This document shows positions 33,641-45,195 of a DNA stretch of 64,000 bases, in pieces; position 1 is the first letter of the stretch; every line of letters starts with the position of its first letter. The stretch comes from Ischnura elegans (Eukaryota > Arthropoda > Insecta > Odonata > Coenagrionidae), in assembly GCF_921293095.1 (NCBI RefSeq), contig NC_060247.1, positions 48,767,111 through 48,831,110 of the forward strand, in the 5' to 3' direction. The translations under genes and the position numbers were made by a program. Below the pieces are notes generated by a model. It was not told the DNA's origin and did not search any database. It was given only the letters and a program-made list of their open reading frames with translations.

Positions 33641-35851
33641 ATGTTCAAGAATACGTTTCAGAGTGGATTTTTATCTATACTGTATAGCATCGGGAGTAAG
33701 CCATTGCAGATTTGGGACAAAAAAGTCCGCAATGGACATATTAAACGAATTACAGATAATGATATTCAGTCACTAGTGTTAGAAATAGTCGGCACAAATG
33801 TTAGTACCACATATATCACCTGCCCGGCTGACCCAAAGAAAACTTTAGGAATCAAGTTGCCTTTCTTGGTTATGATTATAAAGAATTTGAAAAAATACTT
33901 CACTTTTGAAGTCCAGGTATATATTTTGTTACTCTTATCTTTTAGCGTGTTAGTTACCTTTGTAATTGTGAGCTTGGTCAAATGATTACATTGGATTTCA
34001 GGTTTTGGACGACAAGAATGTGCGGCGCAGATTCAGAGCTAGTAACTATCAATCGACGACTCGGGTTAAGCCGTTCATTTGCACGATGCCAATGCGTCTA
34101 GACGATGGATGGAATCAGGTAAAAATAACCCTTTTGAGTGTTAAAAATGATGGTCTATGAAGACATCTTGCGATAATTTTTTTGGGAATGCAACATTATA
34201 ATTGTGGGGGTGGATGGGCTTATTACAAAATCATCATGCTATCATGTCCATAGATGTGATGTAGAAAAGAGAAGGGATGGAAGTGATTACATTCTTCATA
34301 AGGATAAGATACGTTGCATTAGCATTGGTGCGCTTTCATTTAAAATACCGAAAACCAGTGTTACCCTTAGTATAACCTAAGGGAAAGGAATAACCAGAGT
34401 GATCACTGGCAAAGAACTTAACTCAGGTGGACATTTCTTTCCAAAGGCTGAATAATAAATATGAATGTGATAAAACATCATGTGAATAAACTGATTGTTT
34501 TTTTATCAGGGATCAATAAAATAAATAATCCCTGAGGTGCTATATTTTTCTCCATAACTTTGTTTTTCTAAACTCTCACTTCATTGGCTAATCCCACTTG
34601 TTTTTTGTCTATAACATTTGTAAACTAGATATTTGAGTAAATTTAAAATGCTGAGAGCATTTTCCATACCTTAATTACTCCACATGGGAAGGAAACTCAC
34701 TTTTTGCCATAAACAATAACTTATTCCTTTCTCTTGATTTGTTGAGTATTTTTTGCAAAACATTGTGCTAATGATTTTTCACATAAAGAAATTAATTCCT
34801 CAGAAAGGTTGGAAAATGTGCAATTATCATTCTTCAGAGTTGAGCAAGTTAAAGATAATTAGCGATTGACTCTCATCTTCCTTAGAATGCTCACTAGAGA
34901 AGTGGGTTCTGCAGACAAAGCATTCAATGTTCTCTCCCAACCTGCTGCCTAAATAAGTTGAGAAGTACACCTTTAAGCTCATTTCCAAAATGGTGCTTGT
35001 GCCTTCACTTCTCACAGAGGTTGTCTACTTGAGGGAGATGATAAAAGGAAAAACATGAGGTAGACCTGTAAGATAATTTATATACTGTGTACAATAGCCT
35101 TTCACCAGGCATGTTTACCATTCTGACAAACCGAAAATTGAATTGAAGCTATTCAAAAGTAAACCAAAGGAAAACCTAATATGATCACATAGGTCAGCTG
35201 ACTGTACTACCGTAGATTTGATTAAAAGAACATCACACCGTAACGTAGACAGGCTTAGTCACTGCTTACTATCATAGTGGCCCATAGTGGTGGTGAGAAG
35301 CATATTCGGTGGCGGACTGAACAGTAAACCGTCAGCTGCCGAGCTTGCACCATTTTGTGTCATACAATTTTACTGTCCAGTGAGCACTTTGGTTATTCAT
35401 TTCTTTGTGGTTTTACGTATTATGTTTGCAGCAGCAGTTTTTGGCCACCCAACAAATTATGCTTCTATTAATTTGAGGTGATTGGGGGTCAAAGGAACTG
35501 AAGTATGGCGTATGCATTATTGAAGTTCCTGCAGTAATGAATTCTGCATGTAATTTGTTGCAGTTTTTCTTGAATTCATTTAAAAATCTCATTCTTAAGT
35601 TTTTATATTTGATATTTTTTATGAGGTACCTTTTACAATGACCTATTTTCTATGAATTACAGGTGCAGTTCAACCTTTCTGATTTTACCCGACGTGCCTA
35701 TGGAACAAATTATGTTGAAACTCTGAGAGTTCAGATCCATGCAAACTGTCGTATCAGGAGAGTGTATTTTTCAGACAGGCTTTATTCAGAGGATGAACTT
35801 CCTGCTGAATTTAAGTTATTCCTTCCTATTCAGAATAAAGTGAAGACATGA
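33641..35851 (+). CDS. CFAP20: Cilia and flagella associated protein 20 (BUG22/CFAP20)
   Basis: A highly conserved microtubule inner protein of axonemal doublets, needed for cilium stability and motility. Three exons, 33641-33916, 34002-34118 and 35663-35851, give 193 residues, the usual metazoan length. The product starts [20 protein letters not shown] and runs through [60 protein letters not shown] and [20 protein letters not shown], ending [10 protein letters not shown]. It is nearly identical to vertebrate CFAP20 throughout. The introns lie at the same positions as introns 2 and 3 of the diverged paralogue on the other strand, but the paralogue's first intron is absent here. AATAAA at 36026-36031 is the likely poly(A) signal, 175 bases after the stop. 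Confidence 0.97.
34119..35662 (+). other. CFAP20 intron 2, nothing recognised inside
   Basis: A 1.5-kb AT-rich intron. No repeat family, exon or motif was recognised. Confidence 0.6.
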
Positions 35852-36018
35852 AAGTTCATGCAATCTGTATGTTAAAATGTGATGCTTGGATTTAATATTT
35901 TTACTGTAAACTAACTGGATATGTTTCTTTTGTACCACACATTATTTGGTGTATTGTGCATTCCCTTGTTACCGTCCACCAAAGTATGTTGCTGAAAAAA
36001 TACCTGTAATTCAGCTTT

Positions 36019-36031
36019 TTTATTCAATAAA
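36019..36031. promoter_or_regulatory. Back-to-back poly(A) signals for convergent CFAP20 and UFSP1
   Basis: The 13-base string TTTATTCAATAAA contains AATAAA on plus (36026-36031) and AATAAA on minus (36024-36019) separated by one base. The plus hexamer follows the CFAP20 stop by about 175 bases. The minus hexamer follows the UFSP1 stop (36115) by about 90 bases. Cleavage 10-30 bases beyond each signal would make the two mRNAs overlap at their 3' ends. Confidence 0.7.
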
Positions 36032-36114
36032 TGTTTTTTGTACAAAGGCCCTGATTCTTCATCTGTCTCTCAGAATTAATCACCTAAAAATTGTCTATAA
36101 GAAAAAGGTCCTAT

Positions 36115-39100
36115 TTACACATTGCAAGTAGTATTGCTCAGTTTAATTTGAGGTAGGCAGACATTATAGAATGATGAATCCATGAAATCTTCAGTTGAGA
36201 CCCATTTCACCCAACATTTCCCTTGCAAGTCTTCTGCACTTTTAGCAATGCCAGTGAAGTGAGGATCCTAGAAAAAAGCAGCACGGAAAAACAACAAAAT
36301 AATAAACTTTCACAGTAAAAGATCAGGGTATGCCATTTGGAATATCAAATATGTAATCCATCCTGAATGAAACCACTATTTCCAGGATACAAGATCAAAA
36401 TCTTCTGCATTAAAATAGCCTTAAAGTTAATTCTCAATCTGTTGTTTCATTCATTATCAACATATGAGGGGGGACCGAAATATAACCAAACACAATTATT
36501 AAAAAATTCAAAATTTTATTGTTTCATTCATTATCAACATATGAGGGGGGACCAAAAAATAACCGGACACAATTATTAAAAAATTCAAAATTTTATATTT
36601 TGTGTTACAAACGTGAGTCACCTTCAAAGTAATCTCCATTTACACTGATAATTTGAAAACTGTTGAAACGAAACACCTTAGGTACTCGTCATTTCCGATG
36701 TCTAATAGTGCTGCCTTTGATTTTCTTTTCACCGGTGTAATGTGACTAAAACATTTCCCTTTCATCACCGTTTTCATCTGAGGGAACAGACATAAATCAA
36801 AAGGAGTAAATCTGATGAGTAGGGTGGGTGAGGAAGCAGTGTTATGCAATTTTTTACCAAAAACTCGAGTCGCACCAAGTAGCAAAATTTGCCACTTTTT
36901 GATCAGGACACAACAAGTGGGGGATGAATTTTGCTGCGATTCGTCTCATTTGCTAAAATTCTCCACAACGAACTCCACAAAAGACCAGATTTTTCAGCGA
37001 GTTCATCAATAGTATGCCTCTTATCCTTGTCTACGAGGGCATGAGTGTTTTACCACACTTTCATCAGTTCTGGACCTGAAAGTCCGGTGCTGGCATTTGT
37101 CTTTGATCGACTTGTCGCCACATTTGAATTGTGAATACCACTCGTGCACTTGAGTTCTTTTCAAGGCGTGCTCCTTATAAGCCGTAGTCAATATATTAAC
37201 CATGTCTAACTCAATTTTACCGAGCAGAGAACAAATTTTCAATGCTGCACACTCTTCTTGAATATTGGTCGCTTCAAAAATCATAGGGGTAAAAAAAAAC
37301 TCTTCAAATGTAAACTGTAACTGGGGCTCGCTTCAAACTGTCTAAAGCCATGCCGATTTGCATACTGACTCAGAGATGATGAAATAACACCCATCAAGTT
37401 GGAGAAGTCCAAAATATAAGAGCAACCCACACAGAAATTTCCATCCGGTTATTTTTAGGTTCCCCCTCATATTAACATCATAAGTCAATGGTCCAAAGAT
37501 CCGTTTGTTGCAGCTTTACCTTTGCTCTTCTGTGAGCTAACCCATTCATATTTGTGAATTTGTAGTCTTTAACATCCAAAGTCCTTTCACATTATTTTCC
37601 AGAATAACCCTTCCTATGCAACTTATTCTGGGCCAAATGAATACAAATGTGGAAAAATGGCATCTCAGTGACAGGAAGTCGCAGCAGAACTGCTATTTTC
37701 TTTGCATTTACACTAATAGTTTACACTAACCAAAGGTATGTCACCGGCAAAGAGTAGGACTGTCACCAAACAGTTTTCACCTCTCACCTAAATTGTCATA
37801 CATTCAGAAATTTATTTTTACCACTATGTGAATATAGGCCAGCACTGCTGTGACTTAAAGAAGATATGCTATCCTTGAGTTGTTAATTTTGTTTTTCTGA
37901 ATCCCTTATTCCAATTCTGTTTTGCAAATTCACAACTGTGTGGCAGGGGGTGTTAGGACACCAGCGATTTACAAATAAAAAGGAAGTGCTCTACAGAAAT
38001 TACAACTAGCATTTATTGAAATCCCTTGTGGTTAGGGGGAAAAACGAATTCCCATATATATCCGTTCGGCAAAACATCTCTCTTAATTTATCACTTCTAT
38101 CAGGTCTGGAAATATAGTGGGGCTCTAATATTATATTCTCCGTGTCACTCTTAAAAATATCCATTCTCAATTCTTCCAGCAATCTAAGCCGAGCGAGCAG
38201 CCTCCGAGTCTACAGTGGCTCCCAGCCTAATTCGCTCAACATCTGGGTGATGCTGTCTGTTCGCCTGTAGTGGTTTTTGACAAACCACGCAGCCTTCCTT
38301 TGTATTTTGTTCAGTTCACGGATTAAGTCCCTCTGCACTGGATCCCACATGCTCGCTGCATATTCAAGGTGCGGTCGGATAAGTGTGAAATAGCATCTTT
38401 CTTTTACTTTCTCATCCAAAAATCTTCCCACAATACACTCGATGAATCCTAATTTCTTCAGGGCTATGCTATTTCTTGTATTTTTTCCCCACGATAGGTT
38501 CGAGGTTATCGTAACTCCTAGGTACTTCACTTAGTCTGTTGCCTTTATGTTAATACCATTCACAGCATAAACATATTTAAAGTTGGACGAACTCCGCAAA
38601 AAATGTACCGACATGCATTTGCTCAGATTAAGTTCGAGTCCCCACTCTTGGCTACACAAATAACATGTTTAAATCCGATGATAGGATTTCAAAGAGTGAT
38701 CACTAATTTTGCAATAGATGACAGCATCGTCAGCAAATAAAAGTATTTTATTGATAATTCGGGAGCAGAGATCATTAATGTATATAATGAACAAAAGTGG
38801 GCTAATTACGCTTCCTTGTGGAACACCTAATGTCACTTTAACTACATCAGAGCTGATTCTGTCAGGAATTATATTTTGTTTATGATCATTCAGAAAGTCG
38901 CATATCCAGTTTACCACTGTTTCATTTAATAATTACTGTAAAGTTCACACTTGAAGTTCACCTGCTTTGGTTGTCTGATATTTTTTACATTTCAAAATTA
39001 TATTCCTCATGAAAAATCTAATGAATATCAAACTAGCATAATATGTATGCACACACCTCTAAGAAGGGTTTCTGAGTAATTATTGAAAATATCAATGTTA

Positions 39101-42100
39101 CCTGATGATTTGAGTACTTGATACCAATAACCGTACCCTCCATTTTTGTGCATCAGGTGTGCATTTTTGCCCAAATAATGGAAGGATCTGAGGATAAATT
39201 GAACCTTAATTTAGAGATATTGGAATAACAAGTGACAAAGTAGTCCATGAAGGAGGGTTTGAGGTAAAGTACTAGTTGAAAGAAAACTTTCAACACCATT
39301 TAGACACAAAATTCTTACCTCCCAGGAGCCGAAAATTGACACCAAATGGGCAATGCCCCTGAACCACGCCCCACATTGGAAAACAGCAAACCTTCTGTGC
39401 TGGGAGAGGGAAGTTTTTCTTTGGTGCTGTTGATAAGGAGTATGTAGATCATCGAGGAAGGGAATTTGACCGGCAAAGTAATTTTTATGATTCCACATAA
39501 CCATGATCATGAGGGCATTTATAAGTATTTAATGTGGCATACCTAATGGTTGAAACAAAATAATTATATTATAGAATTTGCTACCCAGAAATGCCACAAA
39601 AATGCTTTCTGCAGGGGAAATAACAGCTACAGAATATTTCGTAACTCAACTCTGGGAGGAATTCATGCTTGCTCAGAGGCTAAGACTTCAGTGTACCCCA
39701 TCATAAAAATAATTTTATTAGACAAATTCCCCTCCTTGATGAGCTACATGCACCTCATCAGCCATATCAAAGAAAAGGCTCTCCCTCCCAATGTAGAGGG
39801 TTAGCTGTTATTCTGCGATGTGGAGGCATGGTTCAGTGGCATTGCCAATTTGGGGCTTAGAGTTGCAAGTTTTCGGCTTCTAGGTGGTAAAATTTTTATG
39901 TCCAGGACCATACATTTGGTTGTGTTAAGTTCACTTTGGCTCTCTCTCTCTCGTGGGTATTCCCCCTTCCTCATCATCAAAGCCTACAGACAGTTTCTGG
40001 GCTCTCACAAAAGGAACTCTCCCCCACTTGCTTAAATCAAATCTGCTCAGCCTCAAAGGCAAATTGAACTGTTTATAGATGACTTTTCTCAACATATTCC
40101 AATTTTAGACTCATGAACATTCTAAACCAATATCTATCCTAAAACGTTTAGGGTACAGAAAATATGGTAGATACATAGCATGCAAGTAATTGAAGATCTC
40201 TTACCACTATCAATAGATGAGCTGGGGCACTAGGATCTTCAGCATTGCAATTAATACCAACAACTCCCTTAGATGAGCAGTCCATATCTCCTCCAATCAT
40301 TATAGGTGATTTAAAATTTTCAAAGTGATTTTTTAGATCAGGTAAGATATGAATGAGTTTATCATCTTTCTTTACGTGCAGTATTTTAGAAGGCACATCA
40401 AACAATTTTTCAATCACCAAACAAACCTAAAACATAAATTGACATGAAGACTATGATCAACTATGAATTAGCAATAAAATAATGTTCCAGAACTTATTGC
40501 AAGGAAGGGAAAAATATACACTAAATCACATGATTCACTATAGAGACAAACTGATAGAAAGTGATTCTCTGCATGACCAAAACCTAGTCTTTGATTCAAA
40601 TCTCATATTTTTAATTTGGAACCTCTATCTAATCTAAGGGTTCCAACAGTTCACTCAAGATCCCATTACCTATTTCATGTTCCACATGTACGTACGAATT
40701 ATACATACATACATTTCAACAACCAATTATTTGAATACCGAGGGATTATAACAGCCTTTGTAAATAAAAAGATACCTTTTGTGATAAATAAAAAATATTT
40801 TAAAAATTTTTTCATCAAAATGTCAATTTTTTATTTCCATTTACTTTTGTAACAATCTCTATTGTAAATTTTTGTGAAAGGAAATTATTCGTGTACTAAA
40901 TATTATTATTACTACTGTACAATAGGGACAATTGTAATTAATGAAAGTAAAAGATCCTATATTTTAACAGAAGTGGGTGAAAATTGAGTAGTAAAATTTT
41001 ACTGGAAAATGGAAGGATGGACAAAGAAATATGGAAATGACCAAAACTGATTTCAAATTTCCTCCACTGTTTGGAGTAGAAGCCAACATTTGGAGAAGAG
41101 CAGTTAAAGGCAAAGGCACATGCTGTCTTGCTATACATCACAGGAACTTCAGAGAGGATCGCAAGAGTTCTTGCTAAACATGATGTTTTGACGAGATTCA
41201 AAAGCTTAAAGAAGACCACTGACCGCCTTCAGAGTGAAAAAGATCATCACCCATCTGACATTTATGAAGGAGTGTATGGAGTATCATGTGCCTGTGGTCA
41301 ATCCTACTTCAGGCAAACATCTGGATCCTACAAATGCAGAATAGAAGAACGTCGTAAGGCAACTGAAAAGAAAACTTTTTGCCTTTCTGCGGTTGTGCAG
41401 CATGCATGGTCATACTATTCCAAGGGTCAAAAATCATTGCCAGAGAAAATAAATATTTCCCTCAGCTGATAAGGGAGGCGATAGAAATAGCAAATCACAA
41501 GAAGAACTTCAATAGGGAGGACGGCTATCCTTTAGCTTCATCTTTCCAATGGCTCTTCCAACAATGAAATTCAAACAGAGCAAATCAGGGCATGCCTGAC
41601 TAGCCTAATATATAAAGAATAAAAGCTCTGCAGATCGTTTGGACCCATAGACGGGAGCTGGAACGTGACTGAAACTGTCGTCCACCAAAAATGAGTCGAT
41701 GCGGCATGCAAAGGAGAATCACAAATATTTTTAAGTTTTGATCCTCCAAAATTTTTTCAACACCTGCTCATATTGTCAATGCCATGAACTGCAGTGTATA
41801 CTAGACAATGGTACGATACTGCCACAATGGTATGTGCAATGTGTCGTCATACGCTGTCCCGATATTACTTCCTTTGACCTACAACTCATGTCATGAGATG
41901 TCATGAGGTATGGCAGAAGCTATTCAAAGGCGATTCTAAATAAATTCACAGTGCTCTGTAATACTCATCTCAGGAATGTGGATCCACATGTAAGTCCATT
42001 AAAGGTTTAGAAAGAGTAGGGAAGGTCCCTAATTTTGTTAATAATGACAGTATCATTCCTACAGACTAAATTTCTTACTTAAAATTAATTAAAAGTAGCA

Positions 42101-42808
42101 GATGAAATAAGTGCAATACATAAAAATAAATTACAAAGGAATATGCACTGATAATAACTGCTGACTTCTGTAAATGCTTCACCCAACCAAATTTAGGCAT
42201 GGAACATAAAATGATTTCTAATCAAATGCACTTAAGTTACAAATGTCCACACTGCCGCTGTTAAAGCAACGATTAGAGTCTCAATAGCATATCAATGCAA
42301 ATACAATAAATAAACTCTTACAATAGGTGTATCATAATGGTAAATGTCGATGTTTAATGACCAAAAGTATTCATATCTTGCTCTGGGCTCTTACTTCGTA
42401 AGTTCCTATCCAATCTTTGGAACCCAGAAATGACTGCGGCTTATCTTCCATTGAAACTAGAAGCTCCTGTATTGATGGCAAACTGGGAACTTCGCTAGAA
42501 GATCTCTCGGGTAACTGGTTGGCAATCCAAGAACTAATCAATTGCAGAGTTCTGTAACCACATCCCCATCCCTGAAAAAATGACACAACACGTATAATTA
42601 TTATACAAAAACATGATTTATTTAACATAAAAAGAGCCCTACCAGTCACTAATATTTCTCACCTTACCTTGTCGTCAAATCCGTCACAACCGTAATGATA
42701 GTATCGGTAATCTCCGCCTACTAAGAACGTTTCCCCGGGAGAAGCAGGCGGAGATAAACCAATGTGAATATTCTTGAGCAAACGATGCGAGTAATTCAAG
42801 GGAGGCAT
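36115..42808 (-). CDS. UFSP1: UFM1-specific protease 1, complete in four exons
   Basis: UFSP proteases (C78 family) mature the ubiquitin-like modifier UFM1 and remove it from targets. Four minus exons join in phase 0 to give 230 residues: 42668-42808 (ATG at 42808), 42395-42571, 40205-40426 and 36115-36267. Exon 1 ends YYHYGCDGFDDK, carrying the conserved Tyr. Exon 2 opens with the catalytic Cys in GWGCGYRTLQ and has QSFLGSKDWIGTYE. Exon 3 has FKSPIMIGGDMDCSSKGVVG. Exon 4 begins DPHFTG, supplying the catalytic Asp and His, and includes WVSTEDFMDSSFYNVCLP. The length and the absence of the long N-terminal domain of UFSP2 favour UFSP1. Introns 2 and 3 hold a Penelope-like fragment, a mariner, a LINE piece and an inverted repeat. 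All catalytic residues are present. Confidence 0.94.
36465..36541. repeat. 77-bp tandem duplication of the mariner left end
   Basis: The sequence from 36465 is repeated 77 bases downstream with a few changes, both copies including TGAGGGGGGACC followed by AAATA or AAAATA, then TTAAAAAATTCAAAATTTTA. It probably arose by unequal exchange or replication slippage after insertion. Confidence 0.8.
36542..37469 (-). mobile_element. Mariner DNA transposon, internally deleted and inactive
   Basis: The inverted ends TGAGGGGGGACCAAAAAATA and, read from the right end on minus, TGAGGGGGAACCTAAAAATA, are each flanked by TA, the mariner target. On minus, the transposase start is recognisable (IQEECAALKICSLLGKIELD, YKEHALKRTQVHEWYSQFKC) at 37284-37021. 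The end is also visible (LFPQMKTVMKGKCF, then YLRCFVSTV) around 36885-36640. The element is about 930 bp, whereas intact mariners are about 1.3 kb. The catalytic core between these blocks is missing, and the remaining blocks are in more than one frame. Confidence 0.88.
37470..37985. other. UFSP1 intron sequence between mariner and LINE, nothing recognised
   Basis: Ordinary AT-rich intron sequence. No repeat boundary or coding motif. Confidence 0.4.
37990..38930 (-). pseudogene. LINE reverse transcriptase 3' fragment (Jockey/CR1-like)
   Basis: On minus, VNWICDFLNDHKQNI, TLGVPQGSVISPLLFIIYIN and ILLFADDAVIY are palm motifs of non-LTR reverse transcriptases, including the FADD catalytic box. 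Downstream are MKYLGVTITSNLSWGKN, ERCYFTLIRPHLEYAASMWD and IQRKAAWFVKNHYRR, followed by ISRPDRSDKLREMF and TDIYGNSFFPLTTRDFN near 38040-38130. This is the usual C-terminal end of Jockey/CR1-type proteins. Several stops and frame changes are present and the 5' half is missing. It differs clearly from the RTE-like fragments at 12 and 19 kb. Confidence 0.87.
39225..39970. repeat. Inverted pair of a 250-270-bp repeat in UFSP1 intron 3
   Basis: The reverse complement of about 39225-39485 aligns with about 39715-39970. CAAATTCCC, TGATGAGCTACAT or TGATGATCTACAT, CCAAAGAAAAA or TCAAAGAAAAG, and GGGGCATTGCCCATTTGG or AGTGGCATTGCCAATTTGG correspond in order. Identity is perhaps 75-80%. The spacer is roughly 230 bases. 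The arms are conserved at the amino-acid level in one frame (GAWFRGIAHL and EAWFSGIANL), hinting at a once-coding repeat. I do not recognise the family. Confidence 0.6.
41085..41690 (+). pseudogene. Penelope-like element 3' fragment with GIY-YIG domain
   Basis: Plus-strand translation gives LYITGTSERIARVLAKHDVL, then GVYGVSCACGQSYFRQTSGS, KCRIEERRKATEK, and in another frame LIREAIEIANHKKNFNREDG. These match the linker, GIY-YIG nuclease and terminal block of the intact Penelope-like protein at 14-16 kb, but the sequence has diverged enough to be a separate family. The reverse transcriptase domain is missing and the frame changes once. It sits antisense in UFSP1 intron 2. Confidence 0.85.
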
Positions 42809-43781
42809 GTCTTTAATTCTATCAGAATAAAATCAAAATTTAACACTGTCGTTTAAACTTCCTTCTCAATTCTTTGACTGAATGACGAATTGCGTGCGAA
42901 GTCGTGTTGTAGTCGATTTATGAACAGTTCGATTAGTGAACTCCATCGATACCATTAAACCGCGTATTTTGAAAATCGATTTAATTTTGCGTCTTGAGTT
43001 CGACCGAAATCACATGCTTTACTTTTGCCTTCTCCCTGTGTGCCGTGTTAAGTAGTTGACCAGTCTATAGTGTTTCTCAAAACAGGGCCCTACACAGATC
43101 TCTGGGGAGTTTTACGTATGTATCTTGTATCATACCTCTTTATGTTTTTCTCACTCGCTACACACTTTCTTTTTTCAACCTTAATGTTTCAATTTGTGGG
43201 TTTTGTTGAACAAAATGCTGTCTTGTCGATCGAGCATATTCCGTATCGGTATCCGAGAGCCGTCCTTTGCACTGTTCTAAATTCTGTCCTGCTATGATTT
43301 TGTTCACTGAGATTCAAATATTCGCTAATGGACGAAATGGGCAAAGTGGCAAGGATATTTTTTTTACAACTTCCTTTCTCTTTCTATCCACAAAACAGAG
43401 AAATTTGGTGAGCAAGGAAAACCTTTCCTTTCCCATTACATTGAGAAAAAAAATGGAGTTTAAAATCCATATTTTCCAATAAAATGCTTTCTGAAGCTTG
43501 GTTTCTTATTTATTTCCATGGATATGAGCAAACCTATAGATACTATTATTTCCACTAGATTTGTGGGAACCCTCTTTTGAAAGTGCAATTTTTTTAAATT
43601 TGGAATTTTATTTGTAAATTTTCAATAAACTATGCTACATAGCGATTTGTCTCAGTCACTATAATTGTAATTATTTCATCATCAAAAAAGAACTCCTCTA
43701 TTCATCAGAAAAGGATCCTCTTTACATGAGCATGCAATATTTTTGTTCTACTAAATCACACACAAAGGTTAGACACGCGAA
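42809..43781. other. UFSP1 upstream region, nothing else recognised
   Basis: Should contain the UFSP1 promoter on minus. The first 150 bases are richer in CG than the rest. A plus-strand frame at 43070-43297 is hydrophobic but matches no family. Confidence 0.4.
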
Positions 43782-44076
43782 TGGGCGTACCCAGCAAGGG
43801 GAAGGGGGAGGCAGCTGCCCCCTCTAGAAGCAAAAATCGCAAAAGCCTTAAAGCAAAATCATTACTGAATTGAAATGAAAGTATGTATTCAACAAATTTT
43901 CTTTAAGCCCTTGAAAAATTATATGTATTAGTATAAGACATGCAAGTGAAATAAAACTATTTTTTCAAACTGTTATAATTTTCTTAAAATGTTGGTTTCA
44001 TTTGCCTTTTCCATGTTAAAATGTCACAACTTGGCTTGTCCCCCCCCCTCTTGTTATGATCCTGGGTACGCCCTTG
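43782..44076 (+). mobile_element. Short DNA element, family D, copy 2, both ends present
   Basis: Starts near TGGGCGTACCCAGCAAGGGG and ends GATCCTGGGTACGCCCTT. GGGCGTACCCAG is an inverted repeat at the two ends. The interior matches the truncated copy at 20562-20853. Flanking bases suggest an eroded 8-bp duplication, but I could not fix it. Non-coding. Confidence 0.7.
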
Positions 44077-45195
44077 GATGCGCATCTTCACAGACGATTT
44101 CTTCCCATTTATTTTCTTGAAATTACAAAATAAATGAGATGGTATAAATCTTTGAACCTGGAGTCAAGGGAGTATCCAATTGAAACTTCTGAAGTGGTAC
44201 ATTCTGCACTCTTTTATTTCACAGCGTCAAGCACAGGCTCATCGGACAACTCACGAGAGCTAGAAAGGCATGGCCAACTCAGGAGGGGTTCAGATACAGA
44301 AGGGACCTGAGGCCGAAAAAAATAAAACCACCATAGCAAACATAGGCGTGAAAAAACCCCAACCCTCAGCTTCAAATATCGTAAATAAGATACCAACCCC
44401 TACGAAAAAATTGTATAAACCTGTCTCAAATTTGTATACATTCTTATACATTGTCTTAAGTGCACTTAAGTGCTGGCAGGTCTTTGAGGTTCCGAGAACT
44501 ATTGAGTGACAATACCTGGATGGTCCAAGCCTTCACTATCATTGTCACGATGAAAGAGTAAGGAAAGGATGAGGCAGAAGAGCAGACGATAATGAACTAC
44601 AGAGGAAGGCATTCAGCGTTTCCACATAGAACACACAATCGCTAAGAAAGCACATAAATCGGAGCATAAGTGGAAGACTATCCTCCATGAGCGTCCACCA
44701 GACACTGCTCCTAGAGGAAGCATCATGGCATCAGCAGGAAAAAATATTCTAAAATAATACGAACACACAAACAAAGGCAATTAAGAGGCACAGAACAAAA
44801 GCAGGCAGATATGTCTCACATATATACTCAGTAAAAGTACATATATGGAAGATTAAGAGATAGGAACCCTCGAGGCAAACCTTCCCAAAATATATTCCCT
44901 CATCTTATCTTCCTTAAAATTTTTTTTCTGGCAATTGCCTTTAGTGGTAACTAATAAAAATGCAAATTCTTGAGTTCATGGTGAACATATGCATCAAAAG
45001 CCTCATTCCTAAGCAACAAGTAACATGGATCCTCATGAAATTCTATTTCAAAAATCATATTATATTCATCAAATGCACATTTCACCTGCTGCAGTTGGCA
45101 ACACTTCCAACCAATTTTAGCTTCTTTTATTGGAAAAACTGAGGGATTGTTTTAGAACTTCTTCCCGATCATGCACCAAGATGGTGTCTCACTTC
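44077..45195. other. Intergenic, nothing recognised
   Basis: The segment 44215-44310 on plus could encode HRLIGQLTRARKAWPTQE, which looks protein-like, but it is interrupted and unassigned. The rest is AT-rich. Confidence 0.3.

Larger units (their letters stand above)
36268..40204 (-). other. UFSP1 intron 3, filled with mobile-element remnants
   Basis: This 3.9-kb intron holds a tandemly duplicated mariner end and a deleted mariner (36465-37469), a LINE 3' fragment (about 37990-38930) and a long inverted repeat (about 39225-39970). The remaining sequence is AT-rich and unremarkable. No additional UFSP1 exon is needed to complete the protein. Confidence 0.75.

Noticed and set aside
36367-36579. 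A short gene across 36367-36579
   Set aside because: It runs through the tandemly duplicated mariner end and is not conserved.
41128-41567. A host GIY-YIG nuclease gene
   Set aside because: The NFNREDG ending and linker match Penelope-like proteins, the reverse transcriptase part is missing, and the frame changes.
44214-44509. A protein-coding gene near 44.3 kb
   Set aside because: Some segments look protein-like (HRLIGQLTRARKAW), but they are interrupted on both strands and match nothing I know.
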